A stretch of DNA of 5,188 nt, taken from contig JAITBO010000251.1 in NCBI GenBank assembly GCA_031283505.1, forward strand, positions 1 to 5,188. Direction: 5' to 3'. Below, in pieces: positions 1 to 4,875 of the stretch (within the stretch, counting starts at the first letter, position 1; every line of letters begins with the position of its first letter). A program made the translations under genes and the position numbers. The notes below the pieces were generated by a model. The model was given only the letters and a program-made list of their open reading frames with translations. It did no database searches and had not been told where the DNA came from. Source of the DNA: Treponema sp. Lineage in GTDB: Bacteria > Spirochaetota > Spirochaetia > Treponematales > Breznakiellaceae.

Positions 1-32
1 ACCCCGCCCCTTGGGGCGCTTCCTACTGGGGG

Positions 33-55
33 TGCGGGGGATGTGTTCCCCCGCA
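33..55. repeat. Perfect 8-bp hairpin (first long arm of left-edge palindrome cluster)
   Basis: TGCGGGGG at 33-40 is the exact reverse complement of CCCCCGCA at 48-55, with a 7-nt loop. A smaller palindrome (CGCCC/GGGCG, 5-18) lies just upstream. With the hairpins at 62-82 and 88-108 this makes a run of closely spaced stem-loops typical of the subterminal region of IS200/IS605-type elements or of a folded RNA. It is not followed by a T-run, so it is not a standard terminator. Confidence 0.6.
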
Positions 56-61
56 TACACA

Positions 62-82
62 AAGATTTCACGGAGAAATCTT
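62..82. repeat. Perfect 8-bp hairpin (AT-rich, middle of cluster)
   Basis: AAGATTTC (62-69) and GAAATCTT (75-82) are perfect inverted repeats around the 5-nt loop ACGGA. The AT-rich stem sits between two GC-only stems, with 6 to 7 nt between neighbouring stems. No U-tract follows. Confidence 0.6.
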
Positions 83-87
83 CGATA

Positions 88-115
88 CCCCGCCGCTCTG
101 CGGCGGGGAGGTTCA
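88..115 (+). mobile_element. REP-like / IS200-IS605-type right-end palindrome
   Basis: CCCCGCCGC (88-96) pairs perfectly with GCGGCGGGG (100-108) around a 3-nt TCT loop, and is followed at once by AGGTTCATT. From memory, IS200/IS605-family right ends and the REP sequences linked to Y1 transposases often show this form: a GC hairpin preceded by GATA/GAAG and followed by a short TTCA-type cleavage tail. With the two upstream stems (33-55, 62-82) the stretch 1-118 could be the right end, including the omega-RNA scaffold, of a tnpB element whose body lies left of the window, or a non-autonomous derivative. No transposase coding sequence is visible here, so the assignment is inferred from structure alone. 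Confidence 0.45.
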
Positions 116-154
116 TTTACGTATAGTTCCTAACGTGACGGCGGTTTTCTTTTT

Positions 155-173
155 GGCGCCGGATGCCTTTTTT
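155..173 (+). terminator. Weak candidate intrinsic terminator upstream of the NFACT gene
   Basis: GGCG (155-158) can pair with TGCC (164-167; three GC pairs plus one GT) around a 5-nt loop, followed by six T (168-173). The stem is short, so termination would be inefficient. It may separate the palindrome cluster, or a gene further left, from the NFACT gene. Confidence 0.2.
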
Positions 174-215
174 AGCAATGGAATTTTACCGCCTTCTGTT
201 GGTAAACTGATCCGG

Positions 216-234
216 CCCGGTGGGACTTACCGGG
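216..234 (+). promoter_or_regulatory. Leader hairpin just upstream of the NFACT ribosome binding site
   Basis: CCCGGT (216-221) and ACCGGG (229-234) are perfect 6-bp inverted repeats with a 7-nt loop, ending only 4 nt before the GGAGG ribosome binding site (239-243). Such a stem could affect ribosome access. No convincing -35/-10 pair was found in 120-215. The structure is seen directly; a regulatory role is inference. Confidence 0.3.
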
Positions 235-247
235 ACCCGGAGGTTTT

Positions 248-1666
248 ATGTCGTTAAACTGGAAAGAAATCAACCTTATCCTGTCCGAACTTGATTTAAA
301 GGGTTCCCAGATTCAACAGGTGTTTCAAAGCGCTTATGATGTCCTTTGTCTTAGGCTTTACGGCAAGGGCGGGACCCGTTATCTCCTTATTGCCCTGACC
401 CCCGGCGCCTGCCGCCTCCACGAAACCCGGAACGGAGCGGTAAAAGGCGACCGTCCCCTGCGTTTTGCCGAATTCTGCAAGTCCCGCATCGTCAACGGTT
501 ATATCGAAGAAGCGGTCCAGTTGGGGGACAACCGTATAGTCAGGTTCATCATACACCAGGGGCAGAACCGTTACCGCCTCTACGCCCGGCTTTGGTCTAA
601 CGCCGCCAACGTGATCGTCACCGGGGAGGACGGAACGGTACTGGACGCCATGCGCCGCAGCCCTAAACGAGATGAGGTTTCAGGTGGCCGGTATGAGCCG
701 GAAGCCACAGTGGACACGGTGTCCTCCGGGGAAAAGCGGGAATACTCGGTGCGGGAACTCCCCGGCGGGGAGACCTTCAACGCAAGGATAGACGCATGGT
801 ATGCGGAACATGGCGGCGCTTTGTCCCTGGAGACCTTGCGGGAACAGGCCCGGAAGAGCTTCGGCGGCAGCATGACACGCCTTGAGGCGTCCCTGGAGCG
901 GCTGCGGGTGAAGGAGGCGGACTATGCGGCGGCGGACAGGCTGCGGGAATACGGGGACATCATCATGACCAACATAGCCGCCATAAAACCGGGGGACACC
1001 TGGCTTGAGGCAGAGAATTTCTACACCGGAGAACAGGTGCGCATCAAGCTGGAGGCCCAAAAAACCGCCGCCGCCTCGGCTGAAGGGTACTACGAACAGT
1101 ACCGAAAGGCAAAACACGGCCTGGCCGAGGTCAGGGAAGAAATAGCCCTAGGGGAACAGGAGTTGGCGCGGCTGGGACAAACCCTGGAACGCCTGCTGGC
1201 GGAAACCAATCCCCTCATCCTCCACAAGCTTCTCAGGAACAAGGGGGGCAAGGCTCCAGCTGCGGCGGACCGGAAAAGGCCGGGCCTGTCCTTTCGCCGC
1301 AAAGACTGGCTCATCATCGTGGGACGGGACGCTGCGGAAAACGACGCCCTCCTCCGGGGCCATGTTAAGGGAAAGGATGTCTGGCTCCACGTCCGGGACT
1401 TTCCCGGTTCCTACGTGTTCATCAAACAGCGGTCCGGAAAGACTGTGCCCCTGGACATACTTCTTGACGCGGGGAACCTGGCCCTTTTCTACTCCAAAGG
1501 CCGGGAAAACGGCGAAGGCAACCTATTCTACACCCAGGTCAAATACCTCCGCAGGGCCAAAAACGGCCCCAAGGGGCTGGTCATCCCCACACAGGAAAAA
1601 AATCTGCACATAAAAGCGGACCCCCGTCGTCTTAAAGAGATGGAACTGTGCCGGGTGGAAAAGTAA
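248..1666 (+). CDS. NFACT family protein (RqcH / FbpA-like, NFACT-R domain)
   Basis: The 472-aa product fits the NFACT family (RqcH, NEMF/Rqc2, 'fibronectin-binding protein A'). Members bind the 50S subunit carrying a stalled peptidyl-tRNA and in several bacteria direct C-terminal alanine tailing. The N-terminal NFACT-N-like part covers roughly residues 1-200. A charged helical, probably coiled-coil region follows (about 195-330) with the family-type segment 'AEGYYEQYRKAK'. The NFACT-R (DUF814) domain spans about 345-460 with the diagnostic D377-VWLH-381, F385-PGS-388 and 'ALFYSKGRE'. The ATG is preceded by GGAGG (239-243) at a 4-nt spacing. At 472 aa it is shorter than the ~560-580 aa of Bacillus-type RqcH. 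By eye, the tRNA-contacting Asp-Arg of RqcH lines up with N95-R96, so tailing activity is not assured. It is cytosolic. It appears monocistronic, since the next gene is convergent. Family certain, exact function inferred. Confidence 0.92.
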   Translation: MSLNWKEINLILSELDLKGSQIQQVFQSAYDVLCLRLYGKGGTRYLLIALTPGACRLHETRNGAVKGDRPLRFAEFCKSRIVNGYIEEAVQLGDNRIVRFIIHQGQNRYRLYARLWSNAANVIVTGEDGTVLDAMRRSPKRDEVSGGRYEPEATVDTVSSGEKREYSVRELPGGETFNARIDAWYAEHGGALSLETLREQARKSFGGSMTRLEASLERLRVKEADYAAADRLREYGDIIMTNIAAIKPGDTWLEAENFYTGEQVRIKLEAQKTAAASAEGYYEQYRKAKHGLAEVREEIALGEQELARLGQTLERLLAETNPLILHKLLRNKGGKAPAAADRKRPGLSFRRKDWLIIVGRDAAENDALLRGHVKGKDVWLHVRDFPGSYVFIKQRSGKTVPLDILLDAGNLALFYSKGRENGEGNLFYTQVKYLRRAKNGPKGLVIPTQEKNLHIKADPRRLKEMELCRVEK

Positions 1667-1733
1667 GGCAGGGCTTCCTGCACCGGGCCGGAGCGCACCA
1701 CCTTCCCCTGGTTGAGGAAGAAAGACGGCCATG

Positions 1734-1754
1734 GACTTTGAGTCAATTTTTTTT
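1734..1754 (+). terminator. Weak candidate terminator downstream of the NFACT gene
   Basis: GACT (1734-1737) and AGTC (1741-1744) form a 4-bp stem with a 3-nt loop, followed after AA by eight T (1747-1754). The T-tract is good and the stem poor. It lies 68 nt after the NFACT stop, and it also overlaps the possible ORF at 1731, so the two readings compete. Confidence 0.25.
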
Positions 1755-1800
1755 GAATCGATCTATGCGGGGCCGGACCACAATCTGTTCTACAACAATC

Positions 1801-1818
1801 CCGGAAAGACGCTTCCGG
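1801..1818. repeat. 6-bp hairpin left of the structured element
   Basis: CCGGAA (1801-1806) and TTCCGG (1813-1818) are perfect inverted repeats with a 6-nt loop. No T-run follows. It may be the outermost stem of the structured intergenic element to its right or an unrelated palindrome. Confidence 0.35.
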
Positions 1819-1850
1819 CTAGTATCCCGGCACGATTAAACCTGTGGATT

Positions 1851-1975
1851 TGGGCGCATCCGGCGCACACGCCGGACCGGGCTATCCGCTCCAATTCCTC
1901 CTGCTTTCAGGCGTATTCCGCCTGTAGGCGTTCCGCCTAAAAGCCCTGCGGGATTTCCACTTCTATCCCTTGCGC
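1851..1975. repeat. Structured intergenic repeat element with paired motifs and three-way junction
   Basis: This compact stretch in the convergent spacer is built from several parts. First is a perfect 7-bp hairpin, TCCGGCG (1859-1865) with CGCCGGA (1870-1876). Second are two diverged copies of one motif, at 1878-1898 (begins GGGCTATCCGCT) and 1949-1969 (begins GGGATTTCCACT), 71 bp apart and identical at about 15 of 21 positions. Third, between the copies, an outer stem GCTTT (1903-1907)/AAAGC (1940-1944) encloses two 6-bp hairpins, CAGGCG/CGCCTG (1908-1913/1919-1924) and TAGGCG/CGCCTA (1925-1930/1934-1939). That is a three-way junction with no unpaired junction bases. Read on the minus strand the motif is GGGATAGAAGTGGAAATCCC. 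From memory, very similar purine-rich motifs occur in intergenic repeats of Bacteroidetes and of termite-gut treponemes. It could be a dispersed repeat or a transcribed structured RNA, and I cannot say which strand is used. Confidence 0.55.
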
Positions 1976-2077
1976 TTTGCTGTGCGATACGATCTCCCGC
2001 CAGGAAGCAAAACCACATTTTCATAGCTGTCAATCTACTAGTAATCCCCGGTAACGCCCAAAAAACCGCCGGCCTGT
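1976..2077. other. Remainder of the convergent spacer
   Basis: No supported gene, and no promoter or strong terminator, is visible here. The minus strand beyond the HAD stop carries a GC stretch followed by TTTTTT (T-run seen as A at 2060-2065 on the plus strand), but its flanking GGCC/GCCGGC bases cannot form a proper terminator stem. Confidence 0.4.
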
Positions 2078-2746
2078 CTACATCCGCGTTTCCTGAATAA
2101 GGCTTAAAAGTTCCCCAGGGCTGTCGATGATGCGCCGGGCGCCGGCTTTTTCCAGGGCTTCCCGGCTGCGGAAGCCCCAGCTTACCCCCAAGGCGAGGCA
2201 CTCGGCGGCTCTGGCGGTTTCCATGTCCACTTCCGAGTCCCCGGCGAATATGGTGTCCCGGGGAGTGCGGCCCAGTTCCATCAGAATTTCCCACAGAGAG
2301 GCGGGATCCGGTTTGCGTGGCCGACCGGGGATTTCCCCCTGGAGGATGTCAAAGTATCCGGGCGGGAAAAGCCCCCCAATGACGAGCCGCGCCACGGGAT
2401 CGGGCTTATTGGTGAGGACTGCGGTTTTGACGCGCCGCCGTTTGAGTTCCCCCAGGAGTTCCGGGACGCCGGGATAGGGCCTGGAATGTACCAGCGGTTC
2501 TTCCGCGTAGAACCGGACGGCGCAAGCGGCCACAGCTTCGACGGTCTTTTCGTCCCTGCCGGCTTCCGGGGGCAGGGCCAGGGAAGCCAGCCGCTTTATG
2601 CCCCAACCTACCATGGAAGCGTAGGCTTCCCGGTCTGCCGACGGAAACCCGTTGGCTTCCAAGGCCCGGTTCATGGAACGGGCTATGTCGTCCAGGGTGT
2701 CCACCAGGGTTCCATCCAAATCAAAGATGACACAGGTAAATTTCAT
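2078..2746 (-). CDS. gph: HAD-superfamily hydrolase, phosphoglycolate phosphatase type
   Basis: The 222-aa protein has all four HAD motifs. Motif I is D9-L-D11-G-T, giving the nucleophile and the general acid/base. Motif II is T112-N-K. Motif III is K145-P-D. Motif IV is G169-DSEVD-M175, giving the Mg2+-binding D170 and D174. The helical insert between motifs I and II (about 15-95) is a C1 cap as in Gph and PgmB relatives. The family dephosphorylates small phosphoesters; 2-phosphoglycolate is the best guess, but substrate cannot be read from sequence. I place the start at the ATG at 2746 because GAGG (plus-strand 2752-2755) lies 5 nt upstream and the protein then begins MKFTCVIFDLDG, as usual for the family. 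An in-frame ATG at 2764 would add six residues without a ribosome binding site. It is cytosolic. It is transcribed away from the aldolase gene across an inverted-repeat spacer. Confidence 0.88.
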   Translation of the reverse strand: MKFTCVIFDLDGTLVDTLDDIARSMNRALEANGFPSADREAYASMVGWGIKRLASLALPPEAGRDEKTVEAVAACAVRFYAEEPLVHSRPYPGVPELLGELKRRRVKTAVLTNKPDPVARLVIGGLFPPGYFDILQGEIPGRPRKPDPASLWEILMELGRTPRDTIFAGDSEVDMETARAAECLALGVSWGFRSREALEKAGARRIIDSPGELLSLIQETRM

Positions 2747-2782
2747 ACAAACCTCGACTCCCATTGTATCAATTTTGTGATC

Positions 2783-2809
2783 CCTATACTATAAAATATT
2801 CGCTGTCAA
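2783..2809 (-). promoter_or_regulatory. Candidate promoter for the HAD phosphatase gene
   Basis: On the minus strand a consensus TTGACA (plus 2804-2809) is followed after 15 nt by TATAGG (plus 2783-2788), inside an AT-rich stretch 38-64 nt from the chosen start codon. The -35 is perfect, but the spacing is short and the -10 imperfect. The -35 is part of the left inverted repeat arm. Confidence 0.3.
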
Positions 2810-2984
2810 TAAGTTTAAGAACAAGTGGGGGTAGCGGAAGACTGCGACTTGTGAAGCAAGTCGTTTGGCTGGAGCGAGGGGGAGCAGCGTCAAAAAAGGC
2901 TGCACAGGGGCGTTGGCGCCTTTAGCTTTCGGAATCCACGCGCTCCCCCTTCTCTGCTTATTGACATTGGCGAAGTATTCTATC
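2790..2984. repeat. ~195-bp segment bounded by degenerate terminal inverted repeats
   Basis: The left arm (about 2790-2813, ends TGTCAATAAG) and right arm (2957-2984, begins CTTATTGACA) are inverted copies. Ten bases match exactly at the inner ends (2804-2813 against 2957-2966). Further out ATAnAATA and TTCGC also match, allowing gaps of 1 and 3 nt. The interior holds a perfect 7-bp hairpin (CGACTTG 2845-2851 / CAAGTCG 2857-2863), a small GGCG/CGCC stem (2909-2920) and GC-rich segments able to pair with each other. It fills the spacer between the divergent phosphatase and aldolase genes and stops one base before the aldolase ribosome binding site. A MITE-like mobile repeat is my preferred reading; a symmetric regulatory region is the alternative. 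The minus strand is open across the whole segment (65 codons from a TTG), but that frame follows the repeat ends and is not called a gene. Confidence 0.5.
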
Positions 2985-2991
2985 AAGGGAG
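2985..2991 (+). promoter_or_regulatory. Ribosome binding site of the aldolase gene (decides the start)
   Basis: AAGGGAG (2985-2991) lies 9 nt before the ATG at 3001. An in-frame TTG at 2992 directly abuts it and cannot be the start. The site begins immediately after the right inverted repeat arm ends (2984). Confidence 0.7.
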
Positions 2992-3000
2992 TTGTTATTC

Positions 3001-3969
3001 ATGGATACTATTGCTGAAAGGTTGAAAAAAATTGGTATAGTCCCGGTTATAAAGATCGACGATCCTGACCGGGCGGTTCCCCTTGCCCGCGCCCTGGTCG
3101 CCGGCGGGATTCCCTGCGCGGAGATTACCTTCCGTACTGCCCAGGGTGAGGAAGCCATACGCCGCATCAAGGCGGAGGTTCCGGATATCCTTGTCGGAGC
3201 GGGGACGGTCCTTACGGTTGACCAGGTTGACCGGGCTGTGGATGCCGGCGCGGCCTTTGCCGTGAGTCCCGGCTACAATCCCCGGACTGTGGGGCGGTGC
3301 CTGGAAAAAGGCATCCCCATCTTCCCCGGCTGTTCGACCCCTTCGGATGTCGAAATCGCCCTGGAAGCGGGTCTTACGGACCTCAAGTTCTTTCCCGCGG
3401 AGCAGGCCGGCGGTTTGGACTACATCAAAGCCCTGGCCGGTCCCTTTCCCCAGGTTCGCTTTATGCCCACCGGAGGAATAAACGCCTCCAACATCGCTTC
3501 TTACCTTGCCTTCGAGAAGATTTTGGCCTGCGGCGGTTCCTGGATGGTCGGCGCGGACCTCCTCAACGCCGGGAATTACGAGGGGATCACCGCCCTGTGT
3601 AAGGAAGCGGTGCGTAACATCCTTGGTTTCTCCCTGGCCCACATAGGGATTAACGCCCAAAACGCGGAGGAAGCCCTTAAAGCCGCCGGCCTCTTTGAAG
3701 CCCTTTTCGGCTTTGCCCCCAAAGACGGTAATTCTTCCGTGTTCGCCGGTGACGGGGTGGAGATTATGAAGTCCCCTTATTTGGGCAAAAACGGCCACAT
3801 TGCCATTGCCGTAAACAGCGTCCTCCGGGCCCAGGCCCATCTGGAACGCCGGGGCGTGGCTTTCAACAAAGAAAGCGCCAAAACCGATGCCAAAGGCGCC
3901 GTGATTGCCGTCTACCTCCAGGACGAGATAGCAGGCTTCGCGGTGCATCTGGTCCAGAAGAAAAAGTAA
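3001..3969 (+). CDS. eda: KDPG/KHG aldolase fused to a C-terminal VOC (glyoxalase-fold) domain
   Basis: The 322-aa protein has an N-terminal class I aldolase of the Eda family (about 1-208). This cleaves 2-keto-3-deoxy-6-phosphogluconate to pyruvate and glyceraldehyde 3-phosphate and/or acts on 4-hydroxy-2-oxoglutarate. Family residues are all present: E41 and R45 in EITFRT, T69 in GAGTVL, P90 in SPG, the Schiff-base lysine K129 in LKFFPAE, the phosphate-loop PTGGI (156-160) and GGSWM (178-182). They keep a constant -4 offset from E. coli Eda E45, R49, T73, P94 and K133. Eda is normally ~205-215 aa; here ~110 residues follow, reading as a VOC domain (LAHIGI, GVEIM, GHIAIAV, VHLV). H214, E254, H266 and H316 fall where VOC enzymes carry metal ligands. 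The start at 3001 is set by AAGGGAG 9 nt upstream. It is cytosolic. No other Entner-Doudoroff or hexuronate gene is in the window, so substrate is open; the VOC role is unknown. Confidence 0.9.
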   Translation: MDTIAERLKKIGIVPVIKIDDPDRAVPLARALVAGGIPCAEITFRTAQGEEAIRRIKAEVPDILVGAGTVLTVDQVDRAVDAGAAFAVSPGYNPRTVGRCLEKGIPIFPGCSTPSDVEIALEAGLTDLKFFPAEQAGGLDYIKALAGPFPQVRFMPTGGINASNIASYLAFEKILACGGSWMVGADLLNAGNYEGITALCKEAVRNILGFSLAHIGINAQNAEEALKAAGLFEALFGFAPKDGNSSVFAGDGVEIMKSPYLGKNGHIAIAVNSVLRAQAHLERRGVAFNKESAKTDAKGAVIAVYLQDEIAGFAVHLVQKKK

Positions 3970-3984
3970 AGGCCCGCCATTTGC

Positions 3985-4875
3985 TTAGGGTGGGGTTGCC
4001 GGTTTCCCCGCCCTTACTATCATCACGTCCCCTGTGTTCAGTTTTTTCGCGGTCCGGTCCGCCCAGGCTTTGACTCGCGGCGGGGCAAGGCCGGCGGCCA
4101 AGCCTCCCCAGGTGGCAGTCTTTTCCACCCTAAAACCGCTTTGCCTGAGCAGGGCCTGGAGGGTCTTCGCTGAAAAAAGGTAAAGGTGGTCAAAAATGGC
4201 GGACCGCCAGCGTCTGCCCAGAAGCCGGGCCTGGAAGCCCGCTATGTTCGGGGTGGTCACGTAGAAGAAGCCGCCGGGGATCAGAATGCGGTAGACCTCC
4301 CGGACCAAAGCGGCGGGGTCGTTCAGGTGTTCGATGAGGTGGGAAGCCAGGACTACCCGGAAGCTGTCCGGGAGAAAGCGGTTCTCCTCCAGGGGCCGGG
4401 TCCTGACATCAAGGTTCCGCTCCCGCCGGGCGTACTCCGCCTGGGGCAGGGAGATTTCGACCCCCGTGGTATACCAGCCCTGTTCCCTCAGGGACGCGAG
4501 AAGCGCTCCGGTGGCGCAGCCTATGTCCAGAATTTTAGGGATGCCGCCCTTTCCCGGCTCTCCGGTTGTGATATGGTCCTTTGCATAGTCAAAAAAGCCC
4601 GCGTCCTGTAAGGCCAGTTTCTGGAGGCGCAGAAACGCCTCTTCGTTGGCCTTTTCGTAGGAGAGGTAGTCCGCCCCGTGTTCCTCACGGTAGCGGCTTT
4701 GTACGGCAACGGGGACCGGCTGGGGGTTTATCTGTACCAGGCCGCAACGGGTACAGCGGACATACCCAAAGTCCCCGCAGGAAAAGTGTTTTACAAAACG
4801 GGAACCACCGCAGAGGGCGCAGGGAACGAGGCGTTCTTCCTGAGAAGCCGCCGGAGTGGACCAGGTTTTAATCAA
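3985..4875 (-). CDS. Zinc-ribbon class I SAM-dependent methyltransferase
   Basis: The 296-aa protein starts with a four-cysteine zinc ribbon (C19-x2-C22 and C41-x2-C44, then GLVQINP) and continues with a Rossmann-fold methyltransferase. Motif I is I115-LDIGCATG-123 (SAM binding), E140 in GVEIS is the acidic residue at the end of strand 2, and H179-LIEHLNDP-187 and L198-IPGGFFYVTTPN-210 are typical of the Methyltransf_11/23 families. CxxC-methyltransferases of this layout often sit in surface-polysaccharide or cofactor loci, but the methyl acceptor cannot be told here. The start is a TTG at 4873-4875 that overlaps the upstream gene's stop by 8 nt (TTGATTAA). No in-frame ATG, GTG or other TTG lies upstream before a stop, and there is no clear ribosome binding site, so translation probably depends on coupling. 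It ends 15 nt from the convergent aldolase gene. It is cytosolic, with no signal peptide or membrane segment. Confidence 0.88.
   Translation of the reverse strand: MIKTWSTPAASQEERLVPCALCGGSRFVKHFSCGDFGYVRCTRCGLVQINPQPVPVAVQSRYREEHGADYLSYEKANEEAFLRLQKLALQDAGFFDYAKDHITTGEPGKGGIPKILDIGCATGALLASLREQGWYTTGVEISLPQAEYARRERNLDVRTRPLEENRFLPDSFRVVLASHLIEHLNDPAALVREVYRILIPGGFFYVTTPNIAGFQARLLGRRWRSAIFDHLYLFSAKTLQALLRQSGFRVEKTATWGGLAAGLAPPRVKAWADRTAKKLNTGDVMIVRAGKPATPP
3987..4014. terminator. Strong GC stem in the convergent eda/methyltransferase gap
   Basis: AGGGTGGGG (3987-3995) pairs with CCCCGCCCT (4006-4014): eight Watson-Crick pairs and one GT, around a 10-nt loop. It begins 18 nt after the aldolase stop and overlaps the last codons of the convergent methyltransferase. 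There is no T-run on either side, so it is not a classical intrinsic terminator. It could still protect the 3' end or act in both directions. The compositional need to encode the Gly-Lys-Pro tail may explain part of it. Confidence 0.3.

Larger units (their letters stand above)
1731..1940 (+). pseudogene. Possible truncated ORF running into a structured repeat
   Basis: An ATG at 1731, with AGGAAG (1715-1720) 10 nt upstream, opens a 69-codon frame. The first ~38 codons (begins MDFESIFFESIYAGPD) look protein-like, but I recognise no family. From about position 1850 the frame reads through the palindromic element described separately, and the predicted residues become low-complexity (His/Pro/Ser/Arg/Cys), so the 3' part is not credible protein. 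Either a gene lost its 3' end to insertion of the element, or the frame is chance. No homology claim is made. Confidence 0.2.

Noticed and set aside
3..257. Plus-strand open frame across the left spacer, ending 10 nt inside the NFACT gene (84 codons, no start in view)
   Set aside because: It runs straight through the hairpin cluster, where all three plus frames stay open for over 120 nt because of GC-rich composition, and the residues suggest no known protein. An upstream gene's 3' end cannot be fully excluded without more sequence.
680..1117. 145-codon minus-strand frame opposite the NFACT gene
   Set aside because: Antisense to a certain coding region, with no recognisable motif and no ribosome binding site context.
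1851..1975. CRISPR array reading of the twin motifs
   Set aside because: Only two diverged copies are present and the intervening sequence is itself palindromic, unlike a spacer.
2747..2764. Upstream ATG (2764) as start of the phosphatase
   Set aside because: It would add six residues before the usual N-terminus and has no ribosome binding site, while the ATG at 2746 has GAGG at a 5-nt spacing.
2789..2986. 65-codon minus-strand frame across the divergent spacer
   Set aside because: It starts at a TTG in one inverted repeat arm and stops in the other, has no ribosome binding site, and its residues (Pro/Leu/Ala-rich) come from palindromic DNA. Better explained as open frame through a repeat.
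2995..3948. Long (317-codon) minus-strand frame opposite the aldolase
   Set aside because: It is the antisense shadow of a gene with intact catalytic residues and GC-rich third positions. It shows no domain of its own.
4186..4611. 141-codon plus-strand frame opposite the methyltransferase
   Set aside because: Antisense shadow; the minus strand carries all methyltransferase motifs.
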